From: Nitrobacteraceae bacterium AZCC 1564 | Lineage (GTDB): Bacteria; Pseudomonadota; Alphaproteobacteria; Rhizobiales; Xanthobacteraceae | Assembly (NCBI GenBank): GCA_036924835.1 | Contig: JBAGRR010000001.1 | Span: forward strand, 3,053,001 to 3,117,000 | Direction: 5' to 3' | DNA: 64,000 nt | Shown here: in pieces, positions 1-8,928 of the stretch | Position numbering within the stretch: the stretch's first letter is position 1 | How the letters are laid out: each line of letters starts with the position of its first letter | Notes under the pieces: model-generated | The model's database searches: none | Seen by the model: the letters and a program-made list of their open reading frames with translations, nothing else | What the model was told of the DNA's origin: nothing | Program-made: the position numbers and the translations under genes

Positions 1-2420
1 GTGAGTGGCATGTCCACCGGATCTAGCGGAGCGAGTTTCAAAATACGCTTGGCGTAAATCGTGTAAGGGTCGCGCAGCCAGTCCTCGATCTCGGTGACGG
101 ACATCTTGAGCGGGCGCAGCGCGATCGCAGGCTTCGGTTCTGGCTGGGCCACGGGCGCGACATGCTGCGGCCGGTCGAGTTCGTCCGCGTAGCGTGCATA
201 CTTTGCGCCGTTTTTTGTCGCAGCGTTCCAGCGCTCCTCGCCCATCACTGCTTCAAGCCGGTGCAGGAAGCGTGAGGCCACCGCCGGTGCGCCGCTGACC
301 TTCGCCGCGTGGGATAGGATCACTTCCTTCGCGCCCATTAGCTGCGAGAAGTCGTGCGCAGTCAGGCCGATGCGGCGCTCCGGCAGGTTGAGACCAAGCT
401 GGTGCCGCATCGGGCGGCTGAGCCATGGATCAGTGCGCGGCTGCGGCGGCCACACGCCTTCCACCAGTCCGCCGAGGATGATGCGATCGCATTCGGTGAG
501 GCGGGCTTCGAGCAGACCGTAGATCCGCAACTGCGTCGCAGGCGATTGCGGCCAGCGCACGATCTGTTCGCCAAATGCGGTCTGGAACAGTTCCGGATAG
601 TCGCGAAGCTGGACCATGAGGCCGCTGGCAGCCGCAGCGTCGCTTTCGCCGGGAATGCCGAGCAAATCATCGAACGCTCTCGATAGTCCGTTGCCGTCGG
701 CTTCTTCGAATCCCCATATCTTGTCTTTGTCGTCGCGTGACAGCGCCATCAGCATCTGGCGATGCCGTGCTGCGAGGTCAGAAAAATCCGAGGGCTTACC
801 GACCTTGATCTCTTCAAGCGGCTTGAGAGCCTCTGACAGGCGCTCAATGAGCGTCTGTACGGTTGCAAGGCGGAGCTCGCTGAGCTGCGCGCGCGGTTCG
901 GAAGCATGAAGCGTAGAGGCTTCCTTGCGCCGCAATTTTCCAAGCTCGTCGCGGAAGCGCGCGAAATCCCGTGCCAAGCCCGCACTGCCGGGCGCAGGCC
1001 GTGTTCCGCGTAGCAGCGCCAGTTCGAGGTCAGAAATAGCTGCAGTCCAGGCACTTTGCGGAGATCCAAGACGAAACAGCGGGTGCTTCAAAAGTGCGAG
1101 CAACGTGGCCGGCGCCAATCCGTCGGCAACAGCTTCCGCGGCGAGCCGGGCGAAAATTCCCGCGGGTGTGTCCATAAGAGAATCGCCGCCCGAATCGTCG
1201 AACTCGAGATTCCAGCGCCCCAGTGCCGCCATCACACGCCGCGCGAGCGTACGGTCGGGTGTCACCAGCGCTGCGGTGATATTCTGGTGACGGGCTTCGC
1301 GCATGGCGACTGCGATCGAAAGAGCCTCCATTTCAGGATTGGCTGCTTCGATCACGACGAGATCCCTCGATCCGCTGACGATCTCTAGCGCGATCGCTTT
1401 GTCTTCGAGGCGCGTGTGCCACAACGCGCTCGATGCAGCCGGCCGCATGGCTTCCGATGTGAGAACCTCGCGCCCGTGCGAAGCGGGCTTGTCCAGCGTC
1501 ACGACGTCATCGCGAGTTATCCCGAACACGCGCGTGACCAAATTGTGTAGAGCGAACTGGGGGTGACTCCATGCTAATGTGGAGATTGTGCCGTCAGTCG
1601 CTTCGATGCCGCCGATGGAAGACCACGCTGCCTCATCTAGACTGGTATCGAGACCAGGCAAAATGACAGCGCCCTGCGGCAGCTTCGCAATCGCATGAAG
1701 AAATTTCGCCGTGGCGGGCATCGATCCCGTGGAGCCGGCCGCGATGACGGGGCCTTTCGGATTCGTGGCCAGCCGCGCGGCCTCCGCCGCAATCAGCCGG
1801 TCGCGTCGGATGGCGGGCTCGATTTTGCCATGGGCGTTGAGGATGACTGGCCACGTATCCTTGGCGATGTTCAGGAACTGCAGCGTCAGCTGCCAGTATT
1901 GGTCGAGCTCGTCCGGCACCAGCCCGTCGAGCGCTGTCCAAGGCACGTCGCGCGTGGCCATGTCGTCCATCAGCCGCGCCAGATCGCTTGCGAGCGCCAG
2001 CATCGAGGCGGGGCCGCCGGCCACGAGCGGCGCTGAGGCGGGATCGTGCGGGGACAGTCGTGTGGCCCAGGCGGTCACAAGATTGGCGAGCACCAGACGG
2101 CGCTCGAGTCCATCGAGCGCGGGCGGAATATCGAGGGTTGCCGATCCGCCCATCTCGTCGGCGGCGAAGGCGAGTTCATCCTCATCCACCGCGCCAAGCG
2201 CGACGATGCGTGGCAACAGCACTGCGTCGGTACTCAGGACATCAAGGAAGATCTCGCGTGCCATGCGGCCGGCACGTCGCGTCGGCAGATACAACGTAAC
2301 ATCCGCGAGCCGGTCGGGATTTGTGCGCGCGTCGAACCCGTCAACGAGCTTGCCGTCGACGAGAGCTGAGATGATCGTTCGAAGAAAGGGTGCCGATGAC
2401 GGCACATTGAAAACGCGCAT
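1..2420 (-). CDS. addB: Double-strand break repair protein AddB, partial (3' end outside window)
   Basis: My translation of the minus strand from ATG at 2420 is open without a stop to base 1, giving about 806 residues. It begins MRVFNVPSSAPFLRTIISAL and near the window edge reads LRPLKMSVTEIEDWLRDPY, a stretch typical of alphaproteobacterial AddB just before its C-terminal nuclease region. AddB is the helicase-like, nuclease-bearing partner of AddA in RecBCD-like processing of DNA ends. The C-terminal nuclease and iron-sulfur region lies beyond base 1, and addA would be expected further in that direction. The gene is missed by ORF callers that require both ends. The weak ribosome-binding site is GGGAC about 5 nt before the ATG. 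Twin-hairpin repeat A lies just upstream. Confidence 0.9.
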   Translation of the reverse strand, partial: MRVFNVPSSAPFLRTIISALVDGKLVDGFDARTNPDRLADVTLYLPTRRAGRMAREIFLDVLSTDAVLLPRIVALGAVDEDELAFAADEMGGSATLDIPPALDGLERRLVLANLVTAWATRLSPHDPASAPLVAGGPASMLALASDLARLMDDMATRDVPWTALDGLVPDELDQYWQLTLQFLNIAKDTWPVILNAHGKIEPAIRRDRLIAAEAARLATNPKGPVIAAGSTGSMPATAKFLHAIAKLPQGAVILPGLDTSLDEAAWSSIGGIEATDGTISTLAWSHPQFALHNLVTRVFGITRDDVVTLDKPASHGREVLTSEAMRPAASSALWHTRLEDKAIALEIVSGSRDLVVIEAANPEMEALSIAVAMREARHQNITAALVTPDRTLARRVMAALGRWNLEFDDSGGDSLMDTPAGIFARLAAEAVADGLAPATLLALLKHPLFRLGSPQSAWTAAISDLELALLRGTRPAPGSAGLARDFARFRDELGKLRRKEASTLHASEPRAQLSELRLATVQTLIERLSEALKPLEEIKVGKPSDFSDLAARHRQMLMALSRDDKDKIWGFEEADGNGLSRAFDDLLGIPGESDAAAASGLMVQLRDYPELFQTAFGEQIVRWPQSPATQLRIYGLLEARLTECDRIILGGLVEGVWPPQPRTDPWLSRPMRHQLGLNLPERRIGLTAHDFSQLMGAKEVILSHAAKVSGAPAVASRFLHRLEAVMGEERWNAATKNGAKYARYADELDRPQHVAPVAQPEPKPAIALRPLKMSVTEIEDWLRDPYTIYAKRILKLAPLDPVDMPL

Positions 2421-2440
2421 AAACGTCCCGATTCGTGTTC

Positions 2441-2460
2441 AGAGCATCATGGCATGCTCT
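2441..2460. repeat. Short inverted repeat upstream of addB
   Basis: AGAGCAT and ATGCTCT form a 7-bp stem around a 6-nt loop. It looks like the end-stems of the common rhizobial 'agagcatg' palindrome with the middle lost. It ends two bases before twin-hairpin element A, so two unrelated repeat types sit side by side. Confidence 0.5.
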
Positions 2461-2462
2461 GA

Positions 2463-2628
2463 CTAGTGTTCCAGTTCTGACATTCGTATCACCTCTCAGC
2501 AGGCACTTTACGAATGTCAGAACCAAAGGAACACTAGCAAATACAGAACCCTAGTGTGGCCTTGACTCTGACGTTCCTTCGGAGAGTGCGCGGCAAAACT
2601 GAAAGGAACGTCAGAGTCGCCACACTAG
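2463..2628 (-). repeat. Twin-hairpin CTAG element, copy A
   Basis: Hairpin 1 (2463-2537) runs from CTAGTGTTCC to GGAACACTAG, with the inner arm GTTCTGACATTCGTA repeated as its complement. A 13-nt spacer follows. Hairpin 2 (2551-2628) runs from CTAGTGTGGC to GCCACACTAG, with inner arm GACTCTGACGTTCC. The order (TCC-type hairpin, spacer, TGG-type hairpin) is the reverse complement of copies C, E, H, I and J. It lies between the start of addB and the stop of murU, 18 nt from the murU stop. It contains no ORF of its own. Confidence 0.9.
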
Positions 2629-2646
2629 CGGAGTCGTGCGTGTCTG

Positions 2647-3369
2647 TTATGCGACGCTGGCGAGAAGGGCTTCTTCAGCAGCTTCGACGGCGTCCGGCGT
2701 GCCAACATGCATCCACAGGCCGTCCATGCGCAGTCCGTACAGGCGTTCCCGCTCATTGACCTCATCGAAGATTTTGGTCAGCGAGAATTCACCCTGAGGT
2801 GCATTGGCAAAAATCGCGGGCGACATGATGGCGACGCCGGCATAGACGAACGGCACAACTTGATGCTCCTTGCGTTTGCGCAAGGTTCCGTCGCTCAGCA
2901 TGGCGTAATCGCCCGCCCCCGTGTACCCGATGCTATGGGCGGTTGGCGCCATCAACAGCAGGATGTCCATCCGCGCGGGATCGAACGTTTCGGCAAGGCG
3001 CAGCAAATTTGGCTGCACGCCGTCGATCCACATGGTGTCGGCATTCAAATGATAAAACGGCTCGCCGCCCAGCAGCGGCAGTGCCTTTACAACGCCGCCG
3101 CCGGTACCGAGCACCACATTGCGTTCGTCCGAGATGATGACCTGGGGCCGGGTGCGCTGCGCGACATGCTGCACGATCTGGTCAGGCAGGTAATGCACAT
3201 TGACCACAGCCTTGCCCACCCCCGCGTCGGCCAGACGATCGAGCACATGATCGAGCAGGGGCTTTCCGCCGACCGACACCAGCGGCTTTGGCATCTTATC
3301 AGTCAGCGGTCGCATCCGCAGGCCGAGGCCGGCCGCAAGGATCATGGCGGTAGTTGGTTTGGTGGGCAT
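2647..3369 (-). CDS. murU: Nucleotidyltransferase, probable N-acetylmuramate-1-phosphate uridylyltransferase MurU
   Basis: This 240-residue NTP-transferase has the N-terminal signature AAGLGLRMRPLT with PKPLV (residues 12-30), the sugar-nucleotide transferase nucleotide-binding loop, and a NADT metal-binding segment in the middle. MurU converts MurNAc-1-phosphate and UTP to UDP-MurNAc in the cell wall recycling bypass that avoids de novo MurA/MurB synthesis. The assignment over a generic mannose-1-phosphate guanylyltransferase rests on context: the next gene cluster encodes an AmgK-like anomeric sugar kinase (4269-5792), its usual partner. Length fits MurU (about 220-240). Substrate is inferred, not visible in the sequence. 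Twin-hairpin copy A follows the stop. Confidence 0.8.
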   Translation of the reverse strand: MPTKPTTAMILAAGLGLRMRPLTDKMPKPLVSVGGKPLLDHVLDRLADAGVGKAVVNVHYLPDQIVQHVAQRTRPQVIISDERNVVLGTGGGVVKALPLLGGEPFYHLNADTMWIDGVQPNLLRLAETFDPARMDILLLMAPTAHSIGYTGAGDYAMLSDGTLRKRKEHQVVPFVYAGVAIMSPAIFANAPQGEFSLTKIFDEVNERERLYGLRMDGLWMHVGTPDAVEAAEEALLASVA

Positions 3370-3526
3370 CGTCGGGCACGTCTCAGAGGCAGCTTCCGCA
3401 GCAGCCGTAAAGGTACTTCGGGAACCGGTAAAAAGTCGACGATATCATCCGTATTACGGAAGCACATCGGCACACTCAGGCAGTAATCGCACAATGTGAC
3501 AGCGGTGCGACTCGCGCCAGACGGTT

Positions 3527-3630
3527 AGAGCATGTTCGGTTCTGATTTGATCAGAACCGAAGCTCTAGATTGTTGTTTTGACGCGTTTTCTTTACGCGAA
3601 CAGGTGGCCACTTCGCTCGAAAACGCTTTA
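3527..3630. repeat. Rhizobial-type intergenic palindromes
   Basis: Two palindromic parts lie side by side. The first (3527-3566) has arms TTCGGTTCTGAT and ATCAGAACCGAA within an AGAGC...GCTCT frame. The second (3567-3630) contains TTTTGACGCGTTTTCTTTACGCG followed by a CGAAAACGC arm; this text closely resembles a dispersed repeat I recognise from Bradyrhizobium and Rhodopseudomonas intergenic regions. It fills most of the gap between murU and the PilZ gene. No coding signal was seen in the remainder (3370-3526). Confidence 0.65.
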
Positions 3631-3644
3631 AGTCCGCGACCGTG

Positions 3645-3962
3645 TCAGACTTCCACGATCTGTGAGTTCGGACGCCGTGCGGCTTTCTTTTTGTCGGTTG
3701 GCTTGAGGAAGCTTACGCCGAGTTGTCCGCCATTCACCCAGGACAGTTCGCAGCGGCGATAGGCCAGCCCGGTCGACGACAGGAGCAGGAAAAATTCCTT
3801 GAGATTCAGGCCTTCGACGGAGCCTTCAACCGTGAGCTTGGCACCGGTTTCAGAAACGTCTTCCACCAGACAGCTACGGCGCCATGTACCGTCAATGCCC
3901 ATCAAGGACGCCGCGAAACCACGCTCGAATACCACGCGGTCGCCTCGTTGCCGTTCAGCCAT
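3645..3962 (-). CDS. PilZ domain protein
   Basis: A 105-residue single-domain protein. The core FAASLMGIDGTWRRSC...LVEDVSETGAKLTV matches a PilZ barrel: the DxSxxG motif is present as DVSETG (about residues 35-40). The N-terminal arginine motif (usually RxxxR) is not canonical; arginines at 4, 6 and 9 are candidates, so c-di-GMP binding is uncertain. The C-terminus is basic (KPTDKKKAARR). It is probably cytoplasmic. Similar short PilZ proteins are common in Bradyrhizobiaceae. It sits between murU and tsaE-amgK on the same strand but is separated from both by repeats, so it is probably its own unit. Effector partner unknown. Confidence 0.75.
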   Translation of the reverse strand: MAERQRGDRVVFERGFAASLMGIDGTWRRSCLVEDVSETGAKLTVEGSVEGLNLKEFFLLLSSTGLAYRRCELSWVNGGQLGVSFLKPTDKKKAARRPNSQIVEV

Positions 3963-4075
3963 GGGTCGCTACTCCGTTCAGTCTCGGCCGATCACGCCGT
4001 GCTGCATCAGGATTGCGCACAGACGCAGATGTTCAGGATCAACTTAACGACGAGGTGGCTAACAACCGGTAAACC

Positions 4076-4245
4076 CTGGTGTCCTGGTTCTAACGTTCGC
4101 ATCACCCTGCAAGCACTCTCGTTTGCGAACGTTAGAAGCGGCAGGGATACTAGCAACTCCGTGAAGCTAGTACGCTTTTCGGATTTGACGTTCGTACCGA
4201 GGACTCGCCGCAATGTTGGTACGAACGTCAAATCCAGCGCACTAG
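4076..4245 (-). repeat. Twin-hairpin CTAG element, copy B
   Basis: Hairpin 1 (4076-4153) has outer ends CTGGTGTCC and GGGATACTAG and an inner arm TTCTAACGTTCGCA. After a 13-nt spacer, hairpin 2 (4167-4245) has outer ends CTAGTACGC and GCGCACTAG and inner arm GGATTTGACGTTCGTACC. The outer stems show some mismatches, so this is an older or drifting copy. It lies between the PilZ gene start and the tsaE-amgK stop. Confidence 0.9.
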
Positions 4246-4268
4246 TCTTTAAACCATGCAGATTTGGG

Positions 4269-5792
4269 TCAAGACGCTGGCGGCGGGACGTGCGCTGTGC
4301 ACCACTCGCGGTATGCCGCCAGACTCGGATGTGCGAGCGCGCGGTTGAGGTAGGTCCAGACTCTCGGCTGGTGCTTCAGATACTGTGGCTTGTTGTCGCG
4401 CCGGTTCAGGCGCGCAAAGGTACCGAGCAGCCGCGTGTTCCGCTGGGCCGACATAATCGCGTATTCTTCGGCAAACGCGGCTGGGTTGAAGCCCGGATCA
4501 GCGGTGCGCCGTTTTCGCGCGTAATGCGCTAGCATCGGAATTTCGATGTCTTCCGGGACATCGATCCGCGCGTCCTGAAGCAACGAGACTAGATCATAGG
4601 CCGGCGGGCCGAGCACTGCGTCCTGAAAGTCGAGAATGCCGACACGGCCGATGTCTTTGCGTTGTCCGAGCCAGATCAGATTGGGCGAATGGAAGTCTCG
4701 CAGCATCCATGTCTTGCGTACGGCGGCGAGCTTCTCGAACAACTCGTTCCATAGTCGCTGGAAGTCAGCGCGCACCTCGTCTGTCACCGTCGCGCCTTTG
4801 TCTGGAAGATACCACTCCAGCATCAGACCGACTTCGATCAGCATCGCGTTGTTGTCGAACGGTGGCACGCGGTAATTGAGATGTGGCGCAAGCGACAACG
4901 TCTCCGGCAGTGGATTGCGGTGCAACGTCGCCAACATGTCAACAGCAGCTTGGTAGCGTTCTGCGATAGGCGTTGGCGGATCGCCCGCAACGAAGCTGGC
5001 GCGGCCAAAATCTTCGGTGATCAGAAATCCTTCGTCGATATCCGCATGCAGGATGGCAGGCGCGGAATAGCCGCGTTCGCGCAGTCCGTTGGCCATCGCG
5101 ACAAACGGTTTGACGTCTTCCGCAAGATGAACCGCTGCGCTGTAGGATTTACCATCATAAACCGGCGCACCATCCGGGCGGCGCGGCGAATTCATCAGGA
5201 TGGTTGATTGATGGCCTTTGAACAGCCGTGCGTAAGATCGCGTTGAGGCGTCGCCCGGCATGCGTTGCCGTCTCGCGTCTTCATTGCCCGAAAGGCTCAG
5301 CAGGTTGCGCAAGGCCGCGAGGCGCCGAACCTTTGTAACACCACTGCCATAGCCGAGAAATTCCGCGGCGCGTGCATGGCTTCCGAGCAAGGGCCGATGA
5401 CTGAAAGTAATGTCGATCCGGTCGGCTGGCAGCAGATCCGGCGCGCGCTCGGGCCATTCAATCAACGCCACTACACCTTCCGGCAAGGGAGAAAGTCCGA
5501 TTTCTTCAAGCTCGCTGGGATCAGCAACGCGATAAAGGTCCGCGTGCAAGACCTGAAAGGCTGGAAGATCGTAAGTCTGCGCGAGCGTGAATGTGGGACT
5601 CGGCACCTCGAGATCTTCATCGCCAGCCACGTAGCGAATCAATGCGCGAGCAGCTGCCGTCTTTCCAGCCCCGAGATCGCCGGACAGGGTGACCGTATCG
5701 CCGGCGCTGAGCAGCAGCGCCAGATCCGCCATCAGTTGCGCGGTCGCGGTTTCATTCGCCAACGCAACGGAGAATGTCGAGTCATCGCTCAT
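4269..5792 (-). CDS. TsaE-AmgK fusion: tRNA t6A ATPase joined to anomeric MurNAc/GlcNAc kinase
   Basis: A 507-residue two-domain protein. Residues 1-150 are TsaE: Walker A SGDLGAGKT (37-45), and SPTFTL plus H-x-D-L-Y-R as in the family. TsaE is the ATPase partner of TsaB/TsaD in N6-threonylcarbamoyladenosine synthesis. Residues about 175-500 are an aminoglycoside-phosphotransferase fold: catalytic DFHSPN (D366, N371) and metal-binding LDFQD (D388). AmgK phosphorylates MurNAc/GlcNAc at C1 for MurU. TsaE alone is about 150 residues and AmgK about 340, so both are full length. The ATG overlaps the divL stop by ATGA, implying translational coupling. Such fusions are known in alphaproteobacteria; tsaB is in this window at 52540. 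Confidence 0.9.
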   Translation of the reverse strand: MSDDSTFSVALANETATAQLMADLALLLSAGDTVTLSGDLGAGKTAAARALIRYVAGDEDLEVPSPTFTLAQTYDLPAFQVLHADLYRVADPSELEEIGLSPLPEGVVALIEWPERAPDLLPADRIDITFSHRPLLGSHARAAEFLGYGSGVTKVRRLAALRNLLSLSGNEDARRQRMPGDASTRSYARLFKGHQSTILMNSPRRPDGAPVYDGKSYSAAVHLAEDVKPFVAMANGLRERGYSAPAILHADIDEGFLITEDFGRASFVAGDPPTPIAERYQAAVDMLATLHRNPLPETLSLAPHLNYRVPPFDNNAMLIEVGLMLEWYLPDKGATVTDEVRADFQRLWNELFEKLAAVRKTWMLRDFHSPNLIWLGQRKDIGRVGILDFQDAVLGPPAYDLVSLLQDARIDVPEDIEIPMLAHYARKRRTADPGFNPAAFAEEYAIMSAQRNTRLLGTFARLNRRDNKPQYLKHQPRVWTYLNRALAHPSLAAYREWCTAHVPPPAS

Positions 5793-8305
5793 TCAGCAGC
5801 ATTGCGATGAGCGGTTTGATCGATCGGGAATTCGCAGGTCACAGTCGTACCTTTTCCGACGATGGAGTCGACATGCACCCTGCCGCCGTGCAGTTCGACG
5901 AATGAGCGGACGAGTGATAGGCCGAGACCCGCACCGCGATGGCGCGAGCCGTTGGCATGACTTTCGAACCAGTCGAACACCTTGTCCTTGACGCCATCGG
6001 GAATACCGGGGCCGGAATCCGACACCGAAAATACCACGCTGTTGCCAGTCGTGCGGGCGCGCAATCTGATGGCGCCATGTGCGGGTGAGAAGCCGACAGC
6101 GTTGGCAAGCAAATTATACAGCACCTGAACGATGCGTCGTTCATCCGCGATGAAGTCGTGGATGGCCGGATCGATATCGACATCAAGGCGAATATGTTCG
6201 TTGGCCAAGCGATCCTGAATACCGGCCGTGGCTTCGGTCACGGTCTTGTTCACATCGACCGGTCCGAGATTGAGAGTCATTGCCCCCGCATCGATGGTCG
6301 CCAGATCGAGGATGTTGTTGATAATGGCAAGCAGTGCGTTGGTCGAAGACGTGATGTAGCTGAGATATTCGCTTTGCTTGAGCGTTAGCGGGCCGGTGGT
6401 CGGGTCGCTCAAGAAGTGGGCAAAGCCGATGATCGTGGTCAACGGCGAGCGCAGCTCGTACGACACGTGGTGAACGAAATCGATCTTCATCTGATCGGCG
6501 GTTTCCAGCGCTTCGTTGCGCTCGCGCAGTGCCCGCTCGACGTTCACCGTGTCGGTGACGTCTTGGAACGTCAGCATGGTCGCGCCATCGGGCAGCGGCA
6601 TGGTCATGCAGTCCAGCACGCTGCCGTCCTTGCGTTCGATCTTGAGCGGCACGGAGATGCGATTGTCGATGCCGGTGATCGCGGCCCGGAGGGTTTGCCA
6701 GGTGGCTTCGTCGTCGAACAGCGGACGGCACCACTGTTCGATGGCTTCGATATGCGGTTGCTGGGTGAGCGCATCGGGCGACAGCTTCCACATCCGCGCA
6801 AATGGCGGATTGAATAGCTGCGCGCGGCCATTACTGCCGAACACCGCCACCGCCTCGGCGAGATTGTCCAGCGTTTCGCGCTGAACGCGCATCAGGCCGT
6901 CGTTCTGCCGTGCCAGCTTCAAGCTCTCAGTCACGTCGTCGAACAGATAGGTGACGCCACCTTCGGGATTGGGCGTGGTGACGACGCTCAGCGCGCGGCC
7001 GTCCGGGAGATACCACATGTCCTTCGCCGGCTCGATTGCGCGATAGGCCTCGAACAGCTTGTTCTTCCAGGCGCGGAAATCAGCCTGCTCGGGAATCTTG
7101 CGTGCCACACGCAGCTTGTCGAGCACACTCGAGTCGTCGGGATTGTTGTCAAGGAATGCGCGATCGAGATCCCAAAGCCTGCGATAGGAATCGTTGTAGA
7201 ACGTCAGCCGCCGCTGTGCGTCAAAGACAGCCACACCCGATGAGAGTTGATCGAGCATGCGGCGGTGCGCTTCGGCCATCTGGTGAAGCGCGGCGCGAAG
7301 CTGCGCAGCTTCGGTGGCATCGATGGCGATCCCGGCTTGCCCGCCCGGCACATTGAGCGCCTGAATGTCGAAGATGCGGCGCTGGCCGCCCGTGACGATC
7401 GGAACCCGCGCGGCAAATCCACTTTTCTCCGCCAGTGTCTGCGCCATGATTTCGCGGTCTTCGCGGTCGAGCAACTCGACATTGCGGTCAATGGCATCGG
7501 CAACGGAAGTTGCGTCGGCAGCCTGAGCGTAGGCTGCGTTGGCGTAGCTCAGCGTCCCGTTGCTGCGTCTTGCCCATAGCGGGAATGGCGCTGCCCCGGC
7601 AAAGGCGCGAAGCACACCGGTTTCTTCCTGCAGGTGATTATAGCGGATGCCCAGATCAGCGAGTTCCATTCCGACTCCCGACAACTCGCGAATCCGAACA
7701 ATCGCCTGACCGCCGATGGCGCGGCCCATCGCCTCGATGGTGCGGCCCGTTGCTGTGGTCAGATTGAGTTGAAAGCCTTCGCCAGTCTCACGCAGCGCAT
7801 CGACGGCATGATCCATTTCAAGCGCTTGCTCGGGGAGCAGCCAGCTTCCGAACGCCAGAACACGCTGCGGCTGCTCGAAGCCTTGCGGCAGCACAAGTGC
7901 AATATCGCCGCTGATATCGGGACGGTCATCGCCCGCCGCCCAGGAAATCAAGATCTGTGGCTCGGCGAACAGCAGGGCGCGGAACCGGTCCGCTTCGAGT
8001 TGCAGTGCTTGATTGTCGGACCGGAGTTTGGACTCGATGCGGGCCGCACGAACGCGCGTCCGCATCAGCAGTATGGCCGCGACTACGGAAAAACCCAGGA
8101 CGGCTGTCGCTGTGATGAGCGCGGCAAGCTCTTGCCGGTTGATATCCGTGAAGATGGAGAGCGCATTTTTGAGAAGGCCATGCTCAGCCGCAAAGGCCGG
8201 CGTACCGCCGGGCAATATTGAAGCGCTCAAGGCAATGAAGCCCCCGCGCACAATCGAGGTGCACGACAGCAAGCTCCGCCGCATCCTCCCGATCACGCCT
8301 GACAT
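5789..8305 (-). CDS. divL: DivL-type PAS sensor kinase with tyrosine in place of the H-box histidine
   Basis: A membrane-anchored multidomain kinase. The start at 8305 (MSGVIGRMRR) is chosen because a signal-like hydrophobic stretch and a transmembrane segment (LAALITATAVLGFSVVAAILLM) follow; the frame stays open to 8518 but without supported sequence. Several PAS-like regions precede the dimerisation helix, whose box reads VSYELRSPL: Y616 occupies the phospho-acceptor position. ATP-binding boxes are present (NLLANAV, DSGPGIP, GAGLGLS). This is the signature of DivL, which in Caulobacter acts as an allosteric partner of CckA in CtrA cell-cycle control and is not a classic histidine kinase. 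The gene overlaps tsaE-amgK by 4 nt. Confidence 0.87.
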   Translation of the reverse strand: MSGVIGRMRRSLLSCTSIVRGGFIALSASILPGGTPAFAAEHGLLKNALSIFTDINRQELAALITATAVLGFSVVAAILLMRTRVRAARIESKLRSDNQALQLEADRFRALLFAEPQILISWAAGDDRPDISGDIALVLPQGFEQPQRVLAFGSWLLPEQALEMDHAVDALRETGEGFQLNLTTATGRTIEAMGRAIGGQAIVRIRELSGVGMELADLGIRYNHLQEETGVLRAFAGAAPFPLWARRSNGTLSYANAAYAQAADATSVADAIDRNVELLDREDREIMAQTLAEKSGFAARVPIVTGGQRRIFDIQALNVPGGQAGIAIDATEAAQLRAALHQMAEAHRRMLDQLSSGVAVFDAQRRLTFYNDSYRRLWDLDRAFLDNNPDDSSVLDKLRVARKIPEQADFRAWKNKLFEAYRAIEPAKDMWYLPDGRALSVVTTPNPEGGVTYLFDDVTESLKLARQNDGLMRVQRETLDNLAEAVAVFGSNGRAQLFNPPFARMWKLSPDALTQQPHIEAIEQWCRPLFDDEATWQTLRAAITGIDNRISVPLKIERKDGSVLDCMTMPLPDGATMLTFQDVTDTVNVERALRERNEALETADQMKIDFVHHVSYELRSPLTTIIGFAHFLSDPTTGPLTLKQSEYLSYITSSTNALLAIINNILDLATIDAGAMTLNLGPVDVNKTVTEATAGIQDRLANEHIRLDVDIDPAIHDFIADERRIVQVLYNLLANAVGFSPAHGAIRLRARTTGNSVVFSVSDSGPGIPDGVKDKVFDWFESHANGSRHRGAGLGLSLVRSFVELHGGRVHVDSIVGKGTTVTCEFPIDQTAHRNAAE

Positions 8306-8456
8306 GATCAATCCCAACCGCCGCTCACGAATCGAACGACAATATCCCCAACTGGACTCATCGGGTAAGAGTCCAGACCGTGAACGTGAATCGCACCGTG
8401 AAATAATGACTTCCAGAGGTGATCGTTGCGCTGATTCGCGGCAATGATGCGATGCG

Positions 8457-8915
8457 TTATCGGCCCGTCGAGCCAAACCCGCCGCTACCACGAGCAGTGG
8501 ACGATAACGACTCGACACCTACCAGATTTGCCTGTGTGACGGGCGCGATAACCATCTGGGCGATTCGCTCACCGCGTCGAATCGTAAATGCCGCGTCGCC
8601 ATGATTGATCAAGAGCACACCAACTTCGCCGCGGTAGTCCGCGTCAACAGTGCCAGGGGCATTCAGCACGGTTACACCATGCTTGAGGGCGAGCCCGGAG
8701 CGCGGCCGAACCTGTGCCTCAAACCCCGGGGGGACAGCGATCATCAGTCCGGTCGGGATCAGAGCGCGCTGACCCGGCGTCAGCGTCACCGGATTGTCTT
8801 CGGCGACTGCTGCGAGCAAGTCCAGCCCGGCAGCATGAGCGGTTTGATAGGCTGGCAGCTCGAGGCCTTCGCTATGAGGCAATCGTTGGACATCGATGGT
8901 GATGGCGGTCATCAT
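8457..8915 (-). CDS. dut: Deoxyuridine 5'-triphosphate nucleotidohydrolase
   Basis: A 152-residue trimeric-type dUTPase with all five motifs in order: AGLDL, RPRSGLA, the [10 protein letters not shown] loop holding the catalytic aspartate, RRGERIAQ, and the P-loop-like GSGGFGSTG at the C-terminus. It hydrolyses dUTP to dUMP and pyrophosphate, keeping uracil out of DNA and feeding thymidylate synthesis. Length is typical. The start follows a second ATG one codon on (MMTAIT), so 8912 is equally possible. Copies C and D of the repeat lie between it and coaBC; in many alphaproteobacteria dut and coaBC are adjacent and co-transcribed. Confidence 0.95.
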   Translation of the reverse strand: MMTAITIDVQRLPHSEGLELPAYQTAHAAGLDLLAAVAEDNPVTLTPGQRALIPTGLMIAVPPGFEAQVRPRSGLALKHGVTVLNAPGTVDADYRGEVGVLLINHGDAAFTIRRGERIAQMVIAPVTQANLVGVESLSSTARGSGGFGSTGR

Positions 8916-8928
8916 GCGGGCTGTTGTC

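Noticed and set aside
2463-2628. Simple Rho-independent terminators as explanation for the twin hairpins
   Set aside because: No T-tracts follow the stems, hairpins come in fixed pairs with CTAG ends, and copies lie in both orientations and once upstream of a gene start.
8306-8518. N-terminal extension of DivL
   Set aside because: Residues before MSGVIGRM are unlike any kinase and precede a proper signal-anchor; treated as leader DNA.
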